Assembly (NCBI GenBank): GCA_046327715.1 | Contig: JAXLXY010000005.1 | Coordinates: forward strand, 1-64,000 | Direction of reading: 5' to 3' | Source of the DNA: JADJOM01 sp046327715 | Lineage (GTDB): Bacteria; Gemmatimonadota; Gemmatimonadetes; Gemmatimonadales; GWC2-71-9 | Length of the DNA stretch: 64,000 nt | In this document: positions 51,695 to 61,312 of the stretch, piece after piece | Position numbering within the stretch: the first letter of the stretch is position 1 | How the letters are laid out: each line of letters opens with the position of its first letter | Translations under genes and position numbers: made by a program | Notes under the pieces: model-generated | Told to the model about the DNA's origin: nothing | Seen by the model: only the letters and a program-made list of their open reading frames with translations | Database searches by the model: none

Positions 51695-54238
51695 TCAGGT
51701 CCCACCAACCAGCTGCTTGAATCCGGGGTCGGCGGCCAGGTCCCGGAACCACCATCCCGGGTCCTCGGCCAGGTCCTGGGCACGACCGGGGTTGGCCACG
51801 AGGTAGGTCCGGAGCGCGTTCAGGGCCGCCGGGTGGTCATTGAGCAGGGTGTAGACGAAGGCGCCCGTGAGCATCAGGTCGCGGGTGGGGTCGAGGGTGG
51901 CGTCGCCGCGTGAGCGTTCCGCCAGGTGCCGCGCGCTGTCCGCCTGCCCGGCCCGCGCGAGCACGGCTGCCACGAGCATCTGCCCGTTCCGCCGTTCATA
52001 GTCGCGGCCCCCCTCGGGGGTCAGCTGGACCAGAGTGTCCGCCAGCGCCCAGGCGGTCGCCGGCGCGGGGTCGCTGGCCTTCATGGTGAGCAGGACCAGG
52101 CGGCAATACACGAACTTGGGGTCGGACGGATAGCGGCGGCGCCCTTCGTCGCACCAGTGCGCCACCTTCGGTGCGTCGCCCAGGTCGTACGCGGAGAGGA
52201 ACAGCCGCTGCAGGATCTTGTCGGCGTTGCCGAGGAAGGCGTCCGCCTCGAAGGCGCGACGGGCCGCGTCGTAGACCTCGACGGAGGTGCGGGCGCGGGT
52301 GTACAGGTGCGACAGCGTAGCCCACGCGCCGGCCTGCTGCGGGTTGAGCTCGGTGGCCTTCTCCAGGTTGGCGCGGGCACTGTCGAGCAGCGCGCGGGCC
52401 CGGGCCGGCTCCTGTTCCAGCCCGAGCAGCAGGCGCCAGTAGCGGAGGTTGCCCAGGGTCTCGAGGGCGTCGGCGCTGGTTCCGTCGATCCGGAGGGCGC
52501 GGGCCGCCTCGGCCATGCCCTGGTCGATCAGCCGGCCGGCGCGGACCGGGTCGTCGCCGAGCTGCCGCGAGCGGCTATAGAGCAGCTGGGCCCGGAGCAC
52601 CACCGGCTCGGCCCACCGGGGGTCGAGGGGCTCGGCCTGGGCCAGGAGCGAGTCGGCCGCGCGATACTCCCGGCCCATCCCCGCGGAGTCGCCTTGCGCG
52701 GCGAAGGCCAGCCCACGCCGCCTTGCCTGCTCCGCGCGCTGCACCAGCGACCAGGCGTTGACGTCGCGGGTTCCCTCGCGACTGGTGCGCAGCCGGATCT
52801 CCTCGCCGAGCTGGCTGCGGATCAGGCGCGCGGCCTCGCTGGCGAGCGAATCGCGCAGCGCGAGCGGGTCGCCGGGGCTGGCCTCGACGGTGGCGCGGTC
52901 GAAGTCGGCGCCGCTGTTGCCGTCGACCAGGCGGAGCCCGACCGCGATCCGCCCTCCCGTCTGCTCGACCGTGCCCACCACCAGGGTGCCGGCCTGGAGG
53001 GTCCGCGCGATGCTGTCGCGCGCGGCGCCCGAGCCACGGAACTGTTCCACGCCGCCCCGCGACACCACCGACAGCCCCTGCACACCGGAGAGCGAGGTGA
53101 TGAGGGCGTCGGTCAGGCCGTCGGCCAGGTAGCCCAGCTCGTGGTCGCGGCTCAGGTCGTCGAAGTAGAGCACCGCCACGCGGTGGGGATCGAGCCCGCC
53201 GGCCGTGGCGCGGGCCCCGCCGGGCCGCCCCACGAGGTACCAGCCCAGCCCGCCCAGCCCGAGGGCCAGCAGCACGCCCCCCACCCCGAGCGCGAACAGC
53301 GAGCGCTTCTTGACCGTCACCGTGACGGAACCGGCGGGCGGCGTGCGCACCGCCCGGCGGGTGGCGGTGACCCGCGAGGCCGCGTAGCGGGTGGCGGTGC
53401 CGCCGGCGGGCGCGCCGAGCAGCTCGGCGAACTGCGCGGCGGTCTGGGGCCGGTCGGCCACCACCTTGTTGAGCGCCGCCATGATGGCGTCCTCGACCTG
53501 GTCGGGGACGGTGTCGCGCACCACCTGGATGCTCGGCACCTGCTCCATGGCGTGCCGGGCCATGATCTGCCGGGCGTTGCTGCCGGAGAAGGGCGGGTGG
53601 CCGGCCAGCATCTCGTAGAGCACGCAGGCCAGGGAGTAGATGTCGCTGGTGGGCCCGACCGTGTCGCCGACCGACTGCTCGGGGCTCATGTAGAGCGGCG
53701 TGCCCACGGCCATCCCGGTCTCGGTGAGCTTCTGGCTGCTCCCCGCCTCGGTCACCGCCCGGGCGATGCCGAAGTCGGCCACCAGGGCGTGCCCGCCGGA
53801 GAGCATGATGTTCTCCGGCTTGATGTCGCGGTGGACGATGCCGAGCATGTGGGCGTAGCCGAGGGCGTCGGCCACCTCCAGCGCCACGTGGACGGCGAAG
53901 TCCACCGGGAGCATGTGGTCCCGCTCCAGCCGCTCCCGCAGCGATTCGCCATAGACGAACGGCATGACGTAGTACAGCAGGCCGTCGGCGTCGCCCGAGT
54001 CGAAGAGGCCGAGGATGTTGGGGTGCTGGAGCTTGGCGGCGAACTTGATCTCGCGGTCGAACCGCTCGGGGCCGAGGGTGGCGGCGAGCTCCGGGTGCAG
54101 CACCTTGATCGCCACCTCGCGGTCGTGCTTGAGGTCGGTGGCGAGGTACACCGTGGCCATGCCCCCGCGCCCCAGCTCACGCTGGATGCCGTAGCGGTCC
54201 TTGAGGGCTGCCTGGAGCTTGGCGAGGGTGTCGGACAC
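51695..54238 (-). CDS. Transmembrane Ser/Thr kinase with TolB-like and TPR sensor half
   Basis: 847 residues from GTG 54238. The start is chosen because homologous kinases open with SDTLAKLQAALxDRY. The core has LGRGGMATVYLATD, VAIKVLHPE, IVHRDIKPENIML, VADFGIARA and GTPLYMSPEQ, all intact. A linker and one membrane helix (LGVGGVLLALGLGGLGWYL) lead to a TolB-like domain (RVAVLYFDDLSRDHELGYLA) and TPR-like helices. The sensor half is paralogous to that at 23670. Unlike three of the other kinases it has no adjacent sigma factor. TATACT (54283-54288, minus) is a good -10. It is divergent from the cysteine synthase gene. Confidence 0.9.
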   Translation of the reverse strand: MSDTLAKLQAALKDRYGIQRELGRGGMATVYLATDLKHDREVAIKVLHPELAATLGPERFDREIKFAAKLQHPNILGLFDSGDADGLLYYVMPFVYGESLRERLERDHMLPVDFAVHVALEVADALGYAHMLGIVHRDIKPENIMLSGGHALVADFGIARAVTEAGSSQKLTETGMAVGTPLYMSPEQSVGDTVGPTSDIYSLACVLYEMLAGHPPFSGSNARQIMARHAMEQVPSIQVVRDTVPDQVEDAIMAALNKVVADRPQTAAQFAELLGAPAGGTATRYAASRVTATRRAVRTPPAGSVTVTVKKRSLFALGVGGVLLALGLGGLGWYLVGRPGGARATAGGLDPHRVAVLYFDDLSRDHELGYLADGLTDALITSLSGVQGLSVVSRGGVEQFRGSGAARDSIARTLQAGTLVVGTVEQTGGRIAVGLRLVDGNSGADFDRATVEASPGDPLALRDSLASEAARLIRSQLGEEIRLRTSREGTRDVNAWSLVQRAEQARRRGLAFAAQGDSAGMGREYRAADSLLAQAEPLDPRWAEPVVLRAQLLYSRSRQLGDDPVRAGRLIDQGMAEAARALRIDGTSADALETLGNLRYWRLLLGLEQEPARARALLDSARANLEKATELNPQQAGAWATLSHLYTRARTSVEVYDAARRAFEADAFLGNADKILQRLFLSAYDLGDAPKVAHWCDEGRRRYPSDPKFVYCRLVLLTMKASDPAPATAWALADTLVQLTPEGGRDYERRNGQMLVAAVLARAGQADSARHLAERSRGDATLDPTRDLMLTGAFVYTLLNDHPAALNALRTYLVANPGRAQDLAEDPGWWFRDLAADPGFKQLVGGT

Positions 54239-54282
54239 GATCCGTATGGCGGAGGGGTGAGCGTCCGGAAATCCGGAGCCAA

Positions 54283-54288
54283 AGTATA
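54283..54288 (-). promoter_or_regulatory. Candidate -10 box (TATACT) of the kinase gene at 54238
   Basis: TATACT matches the TATAAT consensus at five of six positions. The implied leader is about 40 nt. No convincing -35 hexamer is visible at the expected spacing. Confidence 0.4.
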
Positions 54289-54371
54289 CGCCCCGCCGGA
54301 TGTTACGGCCAGAACCGGCGCCGGTTTCGCCCGGGGGGCGGGGCCGGGGTGAGGAATGCCGGGGGCAGTGG

Positions 54372-54377
54372 TAACTT
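54372..54377 (+). promoter_or_regulatory. Candidate -10 box (TAACTT) for a leaderless cysteine synthase mRNA
   Basis: TAACTT ends 7 nt before ATG 54385. The GGGG between them is too close to the ATG for normal Shine-Dalgarno pairing. Confidence 0.3.
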
Positions 54378-54384
54378 GGGGTCC

Positions 54385-55434
<1,050 letters not shown>

Positions 55435-55437
55435 CCC

Positions 55438-55980
55438 TCAGCCGAACAGCCAGCGCACCACGTAGACCGCGAAGAACATCGCCGAGATGTCGGCGATGAG
55501 CCCGGCCGGCACCGCGTGGCGGGTCTTGCGGATGTTCACCGCCCCGAAGTAGACCGCGACCACGTAGAAGGTCGTCTCGGTGGAGCCGAACATCGTCGCG
55601 GCCATCTTCACGATCAGCGAGTCCTCGCCGTACTGCCGGATCAGGTCCAGCATGATCCCGGCCGACCCGCTCCCCGTGAGCGGCCGCACAATCCACATCG
55701 GGAGCGTCTCGGGCGGCACCCCGAGCGGCGCCAGCACCGGCCGCAGCCCGTCCACCAGGAAGTCCATCGCCCCCGAGGCGCGGAACATCCCCACCGCGAA
55801 CAGGATCGCGACCAGGTACGGGATGATGTTCACCGCGACCTGGAATCCCTCCCGGGCGCCTGCCACGAACTCCTCGTACACCGGCACCCGCCGGTACAGG
55901 CCGTACAGCGGGAACCCGATGATGATGAGCGGAATGATGAACACCGCCAGCACGTCGAGCCCGGCGCGGAACGCTTCCAT
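55438..55980 (-). CDS. spmB: Spore maturation protein B homologue
   Basis: 180 residues with about four or five membrane segments, one nucleoside-recognition (Gate) domain. GLRPVLAPLGVPPETLPMWI, then RPLTGSGSAGIMLDLI and KMAATMFGSTETTFYVVAVY, match SpmB closely. The stop at 55438 is just after the convergent cysteine synthase. The start lies 3 bp past the stop of the SpmA homologue, so they are one operon. In Bacillus SpmAB is needed for spore-core dehydration; homologues are common in bacteria that do not sporulate, where the role is unclear (transport is suspected from the Gate domain). Confidence 0.9.
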   Translation of the reverse strand: MEAFRAGLDVLAVFIIPLIIIGFPLYGLYRRVPVYEEFVAGAREGFQVAVNIIPYLVAILFAVGMFRASGAMDFLVDGLRPVLAPLGVPPETLPMWIVRPLTGSGSAGIMLDLIRQYGEDSLIVKMAATMFGSTETTFYVVAVYFGAVNIRKTRHAVPAGLIADISAMFFAVYVVRWLFG

Positions 55981-55983
55981 GGC

Positions 55984-56967
55984 TCAGCCCTCCCCGGCGG
56001 CGGGGGTGCGCATCGGGTCACTCTCGCGGTAGCCCCGGAGCCGGCCCAGCAGCTTCACCGAGAGGATCCCCACCACCAGCGACAGCCCGGTGCACAGCAG
56101 GATGGAGAAGAAGAGCTGGTTGATCTGCAGCCCCATGATGGCCACGAGCAGCACCGGCGGCACGATCTGCACGCTGGCGGTGTTGATGGCCAGGAGCATG
56201 ACCATGGAGTTGGTGGCGGTGTCCTTCTTCGGGTTGAGCTTCTGCAGCTCCTCCATGGCCTTGATGCCCATCGGGGTGGCGGCGTTCCCCAGGCCCAGGA
56301 CGTTGGCGGAGAGGTTGAGCACGATGAACCCGAGGGCGGGGTGCCCCCGCGGAATCTCGGGGAAGAGGGGCCGGAAGACCGGCTCCGCCACCCGCACGAT
56401 GACGTTGATGAGGCCGGCCTTGTCGGCGATGCGCAGCATCCCGAGCCACAGCGCGATCACCCCGACCAGGCCGAGCGCCAGCGTCACCGCGGTCTTGGCG
56501 AACTCGATCGCCGCCTTGCTGATGGCCACCATCTTGACGAACCGCACCGGGGCGAAGGCGACCGTGGCCGGCGCGAGGGTGTCGCCCGCCGCCGCGGCGA
56601 GCGCCAGGCGCCCGCGCAGGTCGTTGTCACGCTCGGAGGTCATCCCCCGGATGGTGGCGAGCGGCTCCGGGAGGGCCGCATCCTTCGCGAAACGGAGCTC
56701 GCGGCCGTCGGCGTTCTGCAGCAGCTCCCCCGGGTACTCGGCGGCCAGCGCGAGCGGCTGCCCGTAGTGGCCGGCCAGCGTGGCGCTGTCGAGTCGCACC
56801 CGCACCGGGAGGGTGCGCGCGGCGGGGTCGAAGCCGCCCGGAAAGGCCACCGTCACCGGCACCGGCCGGCCGTTGCGGTAGGTGTCGCGGGACAGCTCCC
56901 CCGCATCGGTGACCAGCGCGAACACGAGGCTCAGGATGATGAGCCCGGCCCAGATGTAGTTGAGCAT
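55984..56967 (-). CDS. spmA: Spore maturation protein A homologue with large insertion
   Basis: 327 residues, longer than the roughly 200 of Bacillus SpmA. The first helix (MLNYIWAGLIILSLVFALVT) and the second half (KTAVTLALGLVGVIALWLGM; LGFIVLNLSANVLGLGNAAT; PMGIKAMEELQKLNPKK) match SpmA. Between them about residues 31-145 form an extra beta-rich soluble domain (RPVPVTVAFPGGFDPAARTL and on), probably outside the cytoplasmic membrane. The partner SpmB follows with a 3-bp gap. A TACCTT box about 25 nt upstream may be the -10. Confidence 0.88.
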   Translation of the reverse strand: MLNYIWAGLIILSLVFALVTDAGELSRDTYRNGRPVPVTVAFPGGFDPAARTLPVRVRLDSATLAGHYGQPLALAAEYPGELLQNADGRELRFAKDAALPEPLATIRGMTSERDNDLRGRLALAAAAGDTLAPATVAFAPVRFVKMVAISKAAIEFAKTAVTLALGLVGVIALWLGMLRIADKAGLINVIVRVAEPVFRPLFPEIPRGHPALGFIVLNLSANVLGLGNAATPMGIKAMEELQKLNPKKDTATNSMVMLLAINTASVQIVPPVLLVAIMGLQINQLFFSILLCTGLSLVVGILSVKLLGRLRGYRESDPMRTPAAGEG

Positions 56968-57087
56968 GCGGGGGTGGGGAGAGAGGGTGACGCAAGGTAG
57001 GTCCCCGGCCCGGCCCGGGGGAGGGGGCTGCGACCCTTCCCCGGCCCCCCGCATCCCTTCCGGCGAACCCTGCGCCCTGGAGACGCC

Positions 57088-57978
57088 ATGCACCGCCGCT
57101 GGTCCGGAACCCTCGCCCTGTTGTGCACGTTCGCGCCGGCCCTCGGCCCGGCCACCCCGCTCTCCGCCCAGGACCACGACGACGGTCCGATGCGGGTCTA
57201 CAGCTTCACCGCCGGCCGCCCCCGCATCGGCGTCACCGTCGACATGCGCGCCGGTCGCGACAACGACAGGCTTGGCGCCACCGTCAAGGACGTGACCGAT
57301 GACGGTCCGGCCGACAAGGCCGGCCTCAAGGCCGGCGACATCATCACCCGGTTCAACGGCGTCTCGCTCGCGGGCACCAGCGGCGATGGCGAGGAGGGGC
57401 CCGGCGCCCGCCTGGTGGAGCTGGCGGGCAAGCTCGAGCCCGGCGACACCGTGGACGTGGAATACCGCCGCGGCGGCGACAGCCGGAAGGCGAAGGTCGT
57501 CGCCGCCGACCTCGGCGGCCCCAGCCTGGCCCGCGGCTTCCGGTTCGAGATGCCGGACATGAACGAGATGCGCCTGGGCCCGGGCGAGATGCCGCGGATG
57601 ATGCTCGATCGCGCGCCGGGCGATGTCCGGTTCTTCGTGCGGCGTGATGACGGTATGGAGCTGGCCGAGCTCAGCCCGGAGCTGGGCGAGTACTTCGGGA
57701 CGAAGGAGGGGATCCTCGTCCTCAAGGCCGACGCCGATGGCTCCGACCTCCGCGCCGGCGACGTGATCCTCTCGATCGACGGCCGGGTCCCGACCTCCGA
57801 GGCGCACGCGCGCCGGATTCTCGGCAGCTACGACAGCGGCGAGACCGCCAAGCTCGAGATCATGCGCAAGCAGAAGAAGCAGACCCTCAGCTGGAAGGCG
57901 CCGGAACGGGAGCGCGATCTCCAGTGGAAGACCCCCGTGCCCGCCACCCGCGGCCGGGTCCGCGTGGAACGCAGCTGA
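57088..57978 (+). CDS. Exported two-PDZ-domain protein
   Basis: 296 residues. A signal peptide (about 1-27) is followed by PDZ domain 1 (RIGVTVDM... DGPADKAGLKAGDIITRFNG, about 45-145) and PDZ domain 2 (YFGTKEGILVL... SDLRAGDVILSIDG, about 205-270). Between them is a Met-rich linker (MNEMRLGPGEMPRMM). There is no protease domain, so it is not DegP itself; it may bind C-termini of envelope proteins or present substrates. GGAG lies 6 nt before ATG 57088. It ends in a perfect hairpin. Confidence 0.85.
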   Translation: MHRRWSGTLALLCTFAPALGPATPLSAQDHDDGPMRVYSFTAGRPRIGVTVDMRAGRDNDRLGATVKDVTDDGPADKAGLKAGDIITRFNGVSLAGTSGDGEEGPGARLVELAGKLEPGDTVDVEYRRGGDSRKAKVVAADLGGPSLARGFRFEMPDMNEMRLGPGEMPRMMLDRAPGDVRFFVRRDDGMELAELSPELGEYFGTKEGILVLKADADGSDLRAGDVILSIDGRVPTSEAHARRILGSYDSGETAKLEIMRKQKKQTLSWKAPERERDLQWKTPVPATRGRVRVERS

Positions 57979-57992
57979 CGCCGGGCGAGGAC

Positions 57993-58030
57993 ACGACGAA
58001 GGCCCGCACATCCGTGCGGGCCTTCGTCGT
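57993..58030. terminator. Perfect 17-bp hairpin between convergent genes
   Basis: Arms 57993-58009 and 58014-58030 pair completely around ATCC, between the PDZ gene stop (57978) and the convergent TonB-like gene stop (58043). The arms start with ACGACGAA, like the ACGAAG of the 50248 hairpin, giving TTCGTCGTT at the 3' side. Confidence 0.72.
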
Positions 58031-58042
58031 TCCCGGGGTGCG

Positions 58043-58810
58043 TCAGTTGCCGTTCAGGGCAAATCGGACCGGCCACTTGCTGAGTTGCCGCACCGGATGG
58101 CCGCCGTACGTCGCGGGCTCGAACCGGGCCTGCAGCACCCCTTCCCTGGCCGCGGTGCCGAAAGCCTCGTGGGTCTTCTCCAGCACCTCGAGGCTCGCCG
58201 GCTCCACGTGGCCCGTGGTATCGATCACGAACTGGACCACCGCCCGTCCCGAGACCCCGGCGTCCAGCAGGATGGGCGGGAACTTGAACTCCGGGCGCTC
58301 GACCAGCTCCGCCGGCACGAACCGTACGTCCCGGGTCTCGGCGCTGTAGAGCATCTCCGCGATCTCCGCCGGCGGCTGGTCGGCCGGCCCCTTGCCGCCC
58401 ACCACGCCCCACCCCACGCCGCCTTCCGCGCCCCGCCCGGTGAAGTCGCGCGCGTCGATCGCGCGCATGTTCGGGTCCACCGGGGGAATGTCGGTGGGGA
58501 TGGCGCCCACGGCGTCGATCACCTGGAAGCCGCGGGCCGGGGGATTGGTGGTGATGATGAGGGCACCCTCGCTGCCCCCGCCGCCGCGCCCGCCGCCGCC
58601 GGGGTGCGGTGTCCGGTCCACCGCCGGGGCCGCCAGGCGCGGCAGGAACACGAGCGTGGTGTCCGCCACGATCTCCCGGACCGTCTGCACCGCGGTGTGG
58701 GTCGTGAGGATGACGAGAAACAGCAGGCCGGTGTGGAGGGTCGTCGACGTCGCGAGTTCGGCGATGCCCGCCTGTCGCCGGGGATTCGAGGCCACCAGCA
58801 CGTCCAACAT
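58043..58810 (-). CDS. TonB-like energy-transducer protein
   Basis: 255 residues. One N-terminal membrane helix (TLHTGLLFLVILTTHTAV) is followed by a Gly-rich linker (HPGGGGRGGGGSEGAL) in place of the usual Pro-rich one. A C-terminal TonB domain of about 90 residues follows, with ILLDAGVSGRAVVQFVIDT, GHVEPASLEVLEKTHEAFG and VLQARFEPATYGGHPVRQL. It probably transmits the proton-motive force to outer-membrane receptors such as the one at 43011, or acts as a periplasmic adaptor. No ExbB/ExbD genes adjoin. GGGAGG lies about 5 nt before ATG 58810. Confidence 0.86.
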   Translation of the reverse strand: MLDVLVASNPRRQAGIAELATSTTLHTGLLFLVILTTHTAVQTVREIVADTTLVFLPRLAAPAVDRTPHPGGGGRGGGGSEGALIITTNPPARGFQVIDAVGAIPTDIPPVDPNMRAIDARDFTGRGAEGGVGWGVVGGKGPADQPPAEIAEMLYSAETRDVRFVPAELVERPEFKFPPILLDAGVSGRAVVQFVIDTTGHVEPASLEVLEKTHEAFGTAAREGVLQARFEPATYGGHPVRQLSKWPVRFALNGN

Positions 58811-58888
58811 GGCCGCCTCCCAGTGGGGCTGGCAGGGACCATAGCACCTGGGGGGTGACCGGGCGGTGACTCCCCCCTGAAACTTCCT

Positions 58889-60313
58889 TCAGCGTTGCTT
58901 CACCCCCAGGAAGATCTTCTCCCCCACCAGCAGCTTGAGCTCCTCGCCCGCCCGGCGGAGGATCCCGCCCGCGCGGCTCAGGAAGTCCCCGAGCTCCCGG
59001 GTCCAGTCGGCGGCCCGGGGGGTCTCGCCGTCGGCCAGGGCCGCCAGGATCTGCGGCCGCAGCTCGAAGAGGATGGGGGTGGCCACCAGGAGCGGGTTGA
59101 AGGTGGCGTCGTAGCAGACGCCGAGCCCCTCGATGAGCGCCGCGGTGCGGGCGAAGTAGACCAGGTCGCCCGGGAGCACGATCGGCCAGTCGTACATCTC
59201 GGAGAGCAGCTGCTGGCTCAGGTACTCGATCCGCTCGGTGGCGGTGGTGCGTCGGTCGGCCAGGGCGAGCATGGCGTCGGCGAGGGCGCGGATGCGGGCG
59301 CGCTCGGTGCCGGGCTCCACCATGCCCAGCGCGAAGAAGCCGTCGACCACGCCCTCGGGGTCGCGGCGGATCGAGGCGAGCGCGGTGTCGAGGATCTGCC
59401 GGCGCCGGGCGCGGCTCACCTTCACCACCATGCCGAAGTCCACCAGCACCAGGGCTCCATCGGGGGCCAGCAGCACGTTGCCGGGGTGCGGATCGGCGTG
59501 GAACAGGCCGTCCATCAGCATCATGCGGATGTAGAGCTCGAGCACCCGGCGCACCACCGTGTCGGGCTGGATCTCGCCCCGGGCGATGCGGTCGTGCAGC
59601 TGGTCCACCCGGTCGCCCTCGCAGTATTCGAGGACCAGGACCTGCTCCCGGATCATCTCCTCGACCACGCCCGGGATCCGGATGCCCCGGATGCCCGCGA
59701 AGCGGCGGCCGAACTCCATCGCGTTGGCGCCCTCGAGGCGGAAGTCCATCTCCTCGTGGATCCGGAGGGCGAACTCCTCCACCGCGGTGCGCAGCCCCCG
59801 CAGGTGCGGATGGTCGAACCACCGCGTGGCCACCCGGAGGATCCGCCGCGCCGAGACGATGTCCTGGTCCACCAGCTCGGCCACGCCGGGCCGGAGCACC
59901 TTCACCGCCACTTCCTTGCCCTGGTAGCGGGCGCGGTGCACCTGGCCCAGGGACGCCGCCGCGATCGGCTGCGGATCGAAGAACTCGAACAGCTCGGTGT
60001 ACGGCCGGCCGTAGCTCTCGAGGATGACCCGCTCGACCTCGCTGAACGCGATGGGCGGCACCCGGTCCGTCAGGGTGGCGAAGGCCCTGGCATAGGGCTC
60101 GGTCAGCAGGTCGCTCCGGCCCGCGAAGACCTGGCCCATCTTGACGAAGGTCGGTCCGAGGCGGCCCAGGGCGGCGACCATCCGCTCCGCCCGCCGGGTG
60201 TGGAAGGCGGGCGACCGCGTGACCGGCCCCCCGAAGTACAGGAACCGCCGCTGGTCCCGGATCAGGCTCAGGGTCAGCGGCAGCAGTTCCCGCAGGATGG
60301 TCAAGGTACGCAT
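58889..60313 (-). CDS. UbiB/ABC1 (AarF) family atypical kinase
   Basis: 474 residues. The ABC1 layout is clear: LGPTFVKMGQVFAGRSDLLT (the KxGQ motif), AAASLGQVHRARYQGKEVAVKVLRPG (the Ala-rich loop and ATP Lys), LFHADPHPGNVLL (catalytic loop) and LVDFGMV (metal-binding). Family members are protein-kinase-like ATPases linked to ubiquinone or menaquinone biosynthesis and lipid homeostasis; the exact role here is not known. It lies downstream of the PP2C gene on the same strand (44-bp gap), with the TonB-like gene next (78 bp). ATG 60313; the C-terminal 60 residues are amphipathic helices. Confidence 0.92.
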   Translation of the reverse strand: MRTLTILRELLPLTLSLIRDQRRFLYFGGPVTRSPAFHTRRAERMVAALGRLGPTFVKMGQVFAGRSDLLTEPYARAFATLTDRVPPIAFSEVERVILESYGRPYTELFEFFDPQPIAAASLGQVHRARYQGKEVAVKVLRPGVAELVDQDIVSARRILRVATRWFDHPHLRGLRTAVEEFALRIHEEMDFRLEGANAMEFGRRFAGIRGIRIPGVVEEMIREQVLVLEYCEGDRVDQLHDRIARGEIQPDTVVRRVLELYIRMMLMDGLFHADPHPGNVLLAPDGALVLVDFGMVVKVSRARRRQILDTALASIRRDPEGVVDGFFALGMVEPGTERARIRALADAMLALADRRTTATERIEYLSQQLLSEMYDWPIVLPGDLVYFARTAALIEGLGVCYDATFNPLLVATPILFELRPQILAALADGETPRAADWTRELGDFLSRAGGILRRAGEELKLLVGEKIFLGVKQR

Positions 60314-60357
60314 GGTCTGTCCGCGGGTACCCGCCCGGCCGGCGCGGGTTCCCTCCG

Positions 60358-61224
60358 TTACGCCTGGGCGGGCCGGCGCAGCCGGCCGACGATCAGGGTG
60401 GTGTTGTCGCTCCCGCCGCGTTCCAGCGCGAGGTCGAGCAGTTCCCGGGTGGTCGCTTCGGCGCTGGTGGATCGCAGCAGCGCCTCGCGGATCTCGTCGT
60501 CCGTCACGTGCTTGGTCACCCCGTCGCTGCACAGCAGCATGACGTCGTCCCACCGGACGTCGGTGGAGAGGGTGAAGGGCTCCGCCCGGGTGGCGCCCAG
60601 CGCGCTGTAGAGCACGTGCTTGAGGCTGGAGCGTTCCGCCTGGTCCTCGGAGAGCGCGCCCGCGTCGACCATGGCCTGGGCCATGGTCTGGTCGCGGGTG
60701 AGCAGCTCGAGCTTGCCCTCGCGCAGGCGGTAGCAGCGGCTGTCGCCCACGTGCACCAGGTACCCCCGGGGCCAGCGGATGCAGACCATGGTCAGGGTGG
60801 TGGCCATGCCGGCGCGCTCCTCGTCGCCCTCGCCCGCCGCCCGGACCGCCTCGTGGCTCCGCTGCACCGACCGCACCAGGTCGGCCAGGAAGACCGGCTC
60901 CACGTCGGGATCCATCTGCACGTACAGGTCCATGGTGCGCAGCACGTAGTCCACGATGGCACTCAGCGCGGTGCGGCTGGCCTCCTGCCCGCCGGGCACC
61001 CCGCCCACGCCGTCGGCCACCAGGAAGACGAACCCCCGCGAGGGGCTGCGCAGCTCGCCCAGCGATTCCTCCGGCAGGCTCGACTGCAGCACGCTCATCG
61101 TCTTGTGGATGCTGCCCACCAGGAAATGATCCTGGTTCTCGGTCCGGACGCGCCCGGGGTGCGACAGCCCGAAGACGTCGATCTGCTCGCCGTGCGGGCG
61201 CTCCGGCGTCTGGGCTTCGGTCAT
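60358..61224 (-). CDS. PP2C-type Ser/Thr protein phosphatase
   Basis: 288 residues, no membrane segment. PPM motifs are all present: RTENQDHFLV, VADGVGGVPGGQEAS (metal Asp), MATTLTMVCI, HVGDSRCYRL, LLCSDGVTKHV and RGGSDNTTLIV. It should remove phosphate from Ser/Thr residues with two Mn or Mg ions. It is the only such phosphatase in a window with five Ser/Thr kinases and is a likely reset enzyme for them, although not adjacent to any. GGGAGG precedes ATG 61224 by about 5 nt. It is divergent from the HrpB helicase gene. Confidence 0.93.
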   Translation of the reverse strand: MTEAQTPERPHGEQIDVFGLSHPGRVRTENQDHFLVGSIHKTMSVLQSSLPEESLGELRSPSRGFVFLVADGVGGVPGGQEASRTALSAIVDYVLRTMDLYVQMDPDVEPVFLADLVRSVQRSHEAVRAAGEGDEERAGMATTLTMVCIRWPRGYLVHVGDSRCYRLREGKLELLTRDQTMAQAMVDAGALSEDQAERSSLKHVLYSALGATRAEPFTLSTDVRWDDVMLLCSDGVTKHVTDDEIREALLRSTSAEATTRELLDLALERGGSDNTTLIVGRLRRPAQA

Positions 61225-61299
61225 GGCAACCTCCCGGGGACGGGTCGGAACTCCCGGGAAGGTATGTCGGCCGGGAGATGCATCAAGCGGGTGGGGCGC

Positions 61300-61305
61300 T
61301 ATCCT
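61300..61305 (+). promoter_or_regulatory. Candidate -10 box (TATCCT) for a leaderless hrpB mRNA
   Basis: TATCCT ends 7 nt before the GTG at 61313. No Shine-Dalgarno sequence lies in between. Confidence 0.3.
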
Positions 61306-61312
61306 TAAACGC

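Noticed and set aside
51926..54352. Long plus-strand frame opposite the kinase at 51695
   Set aside because: Same artefact; it reads as the reverse of conserved kinase codons.
55438..56967. Evidence for endospore formation
   Set aside because: SpmA/SpmB homologues occur widely in non-sporulating bacteria, and no other sporulation gene is present.
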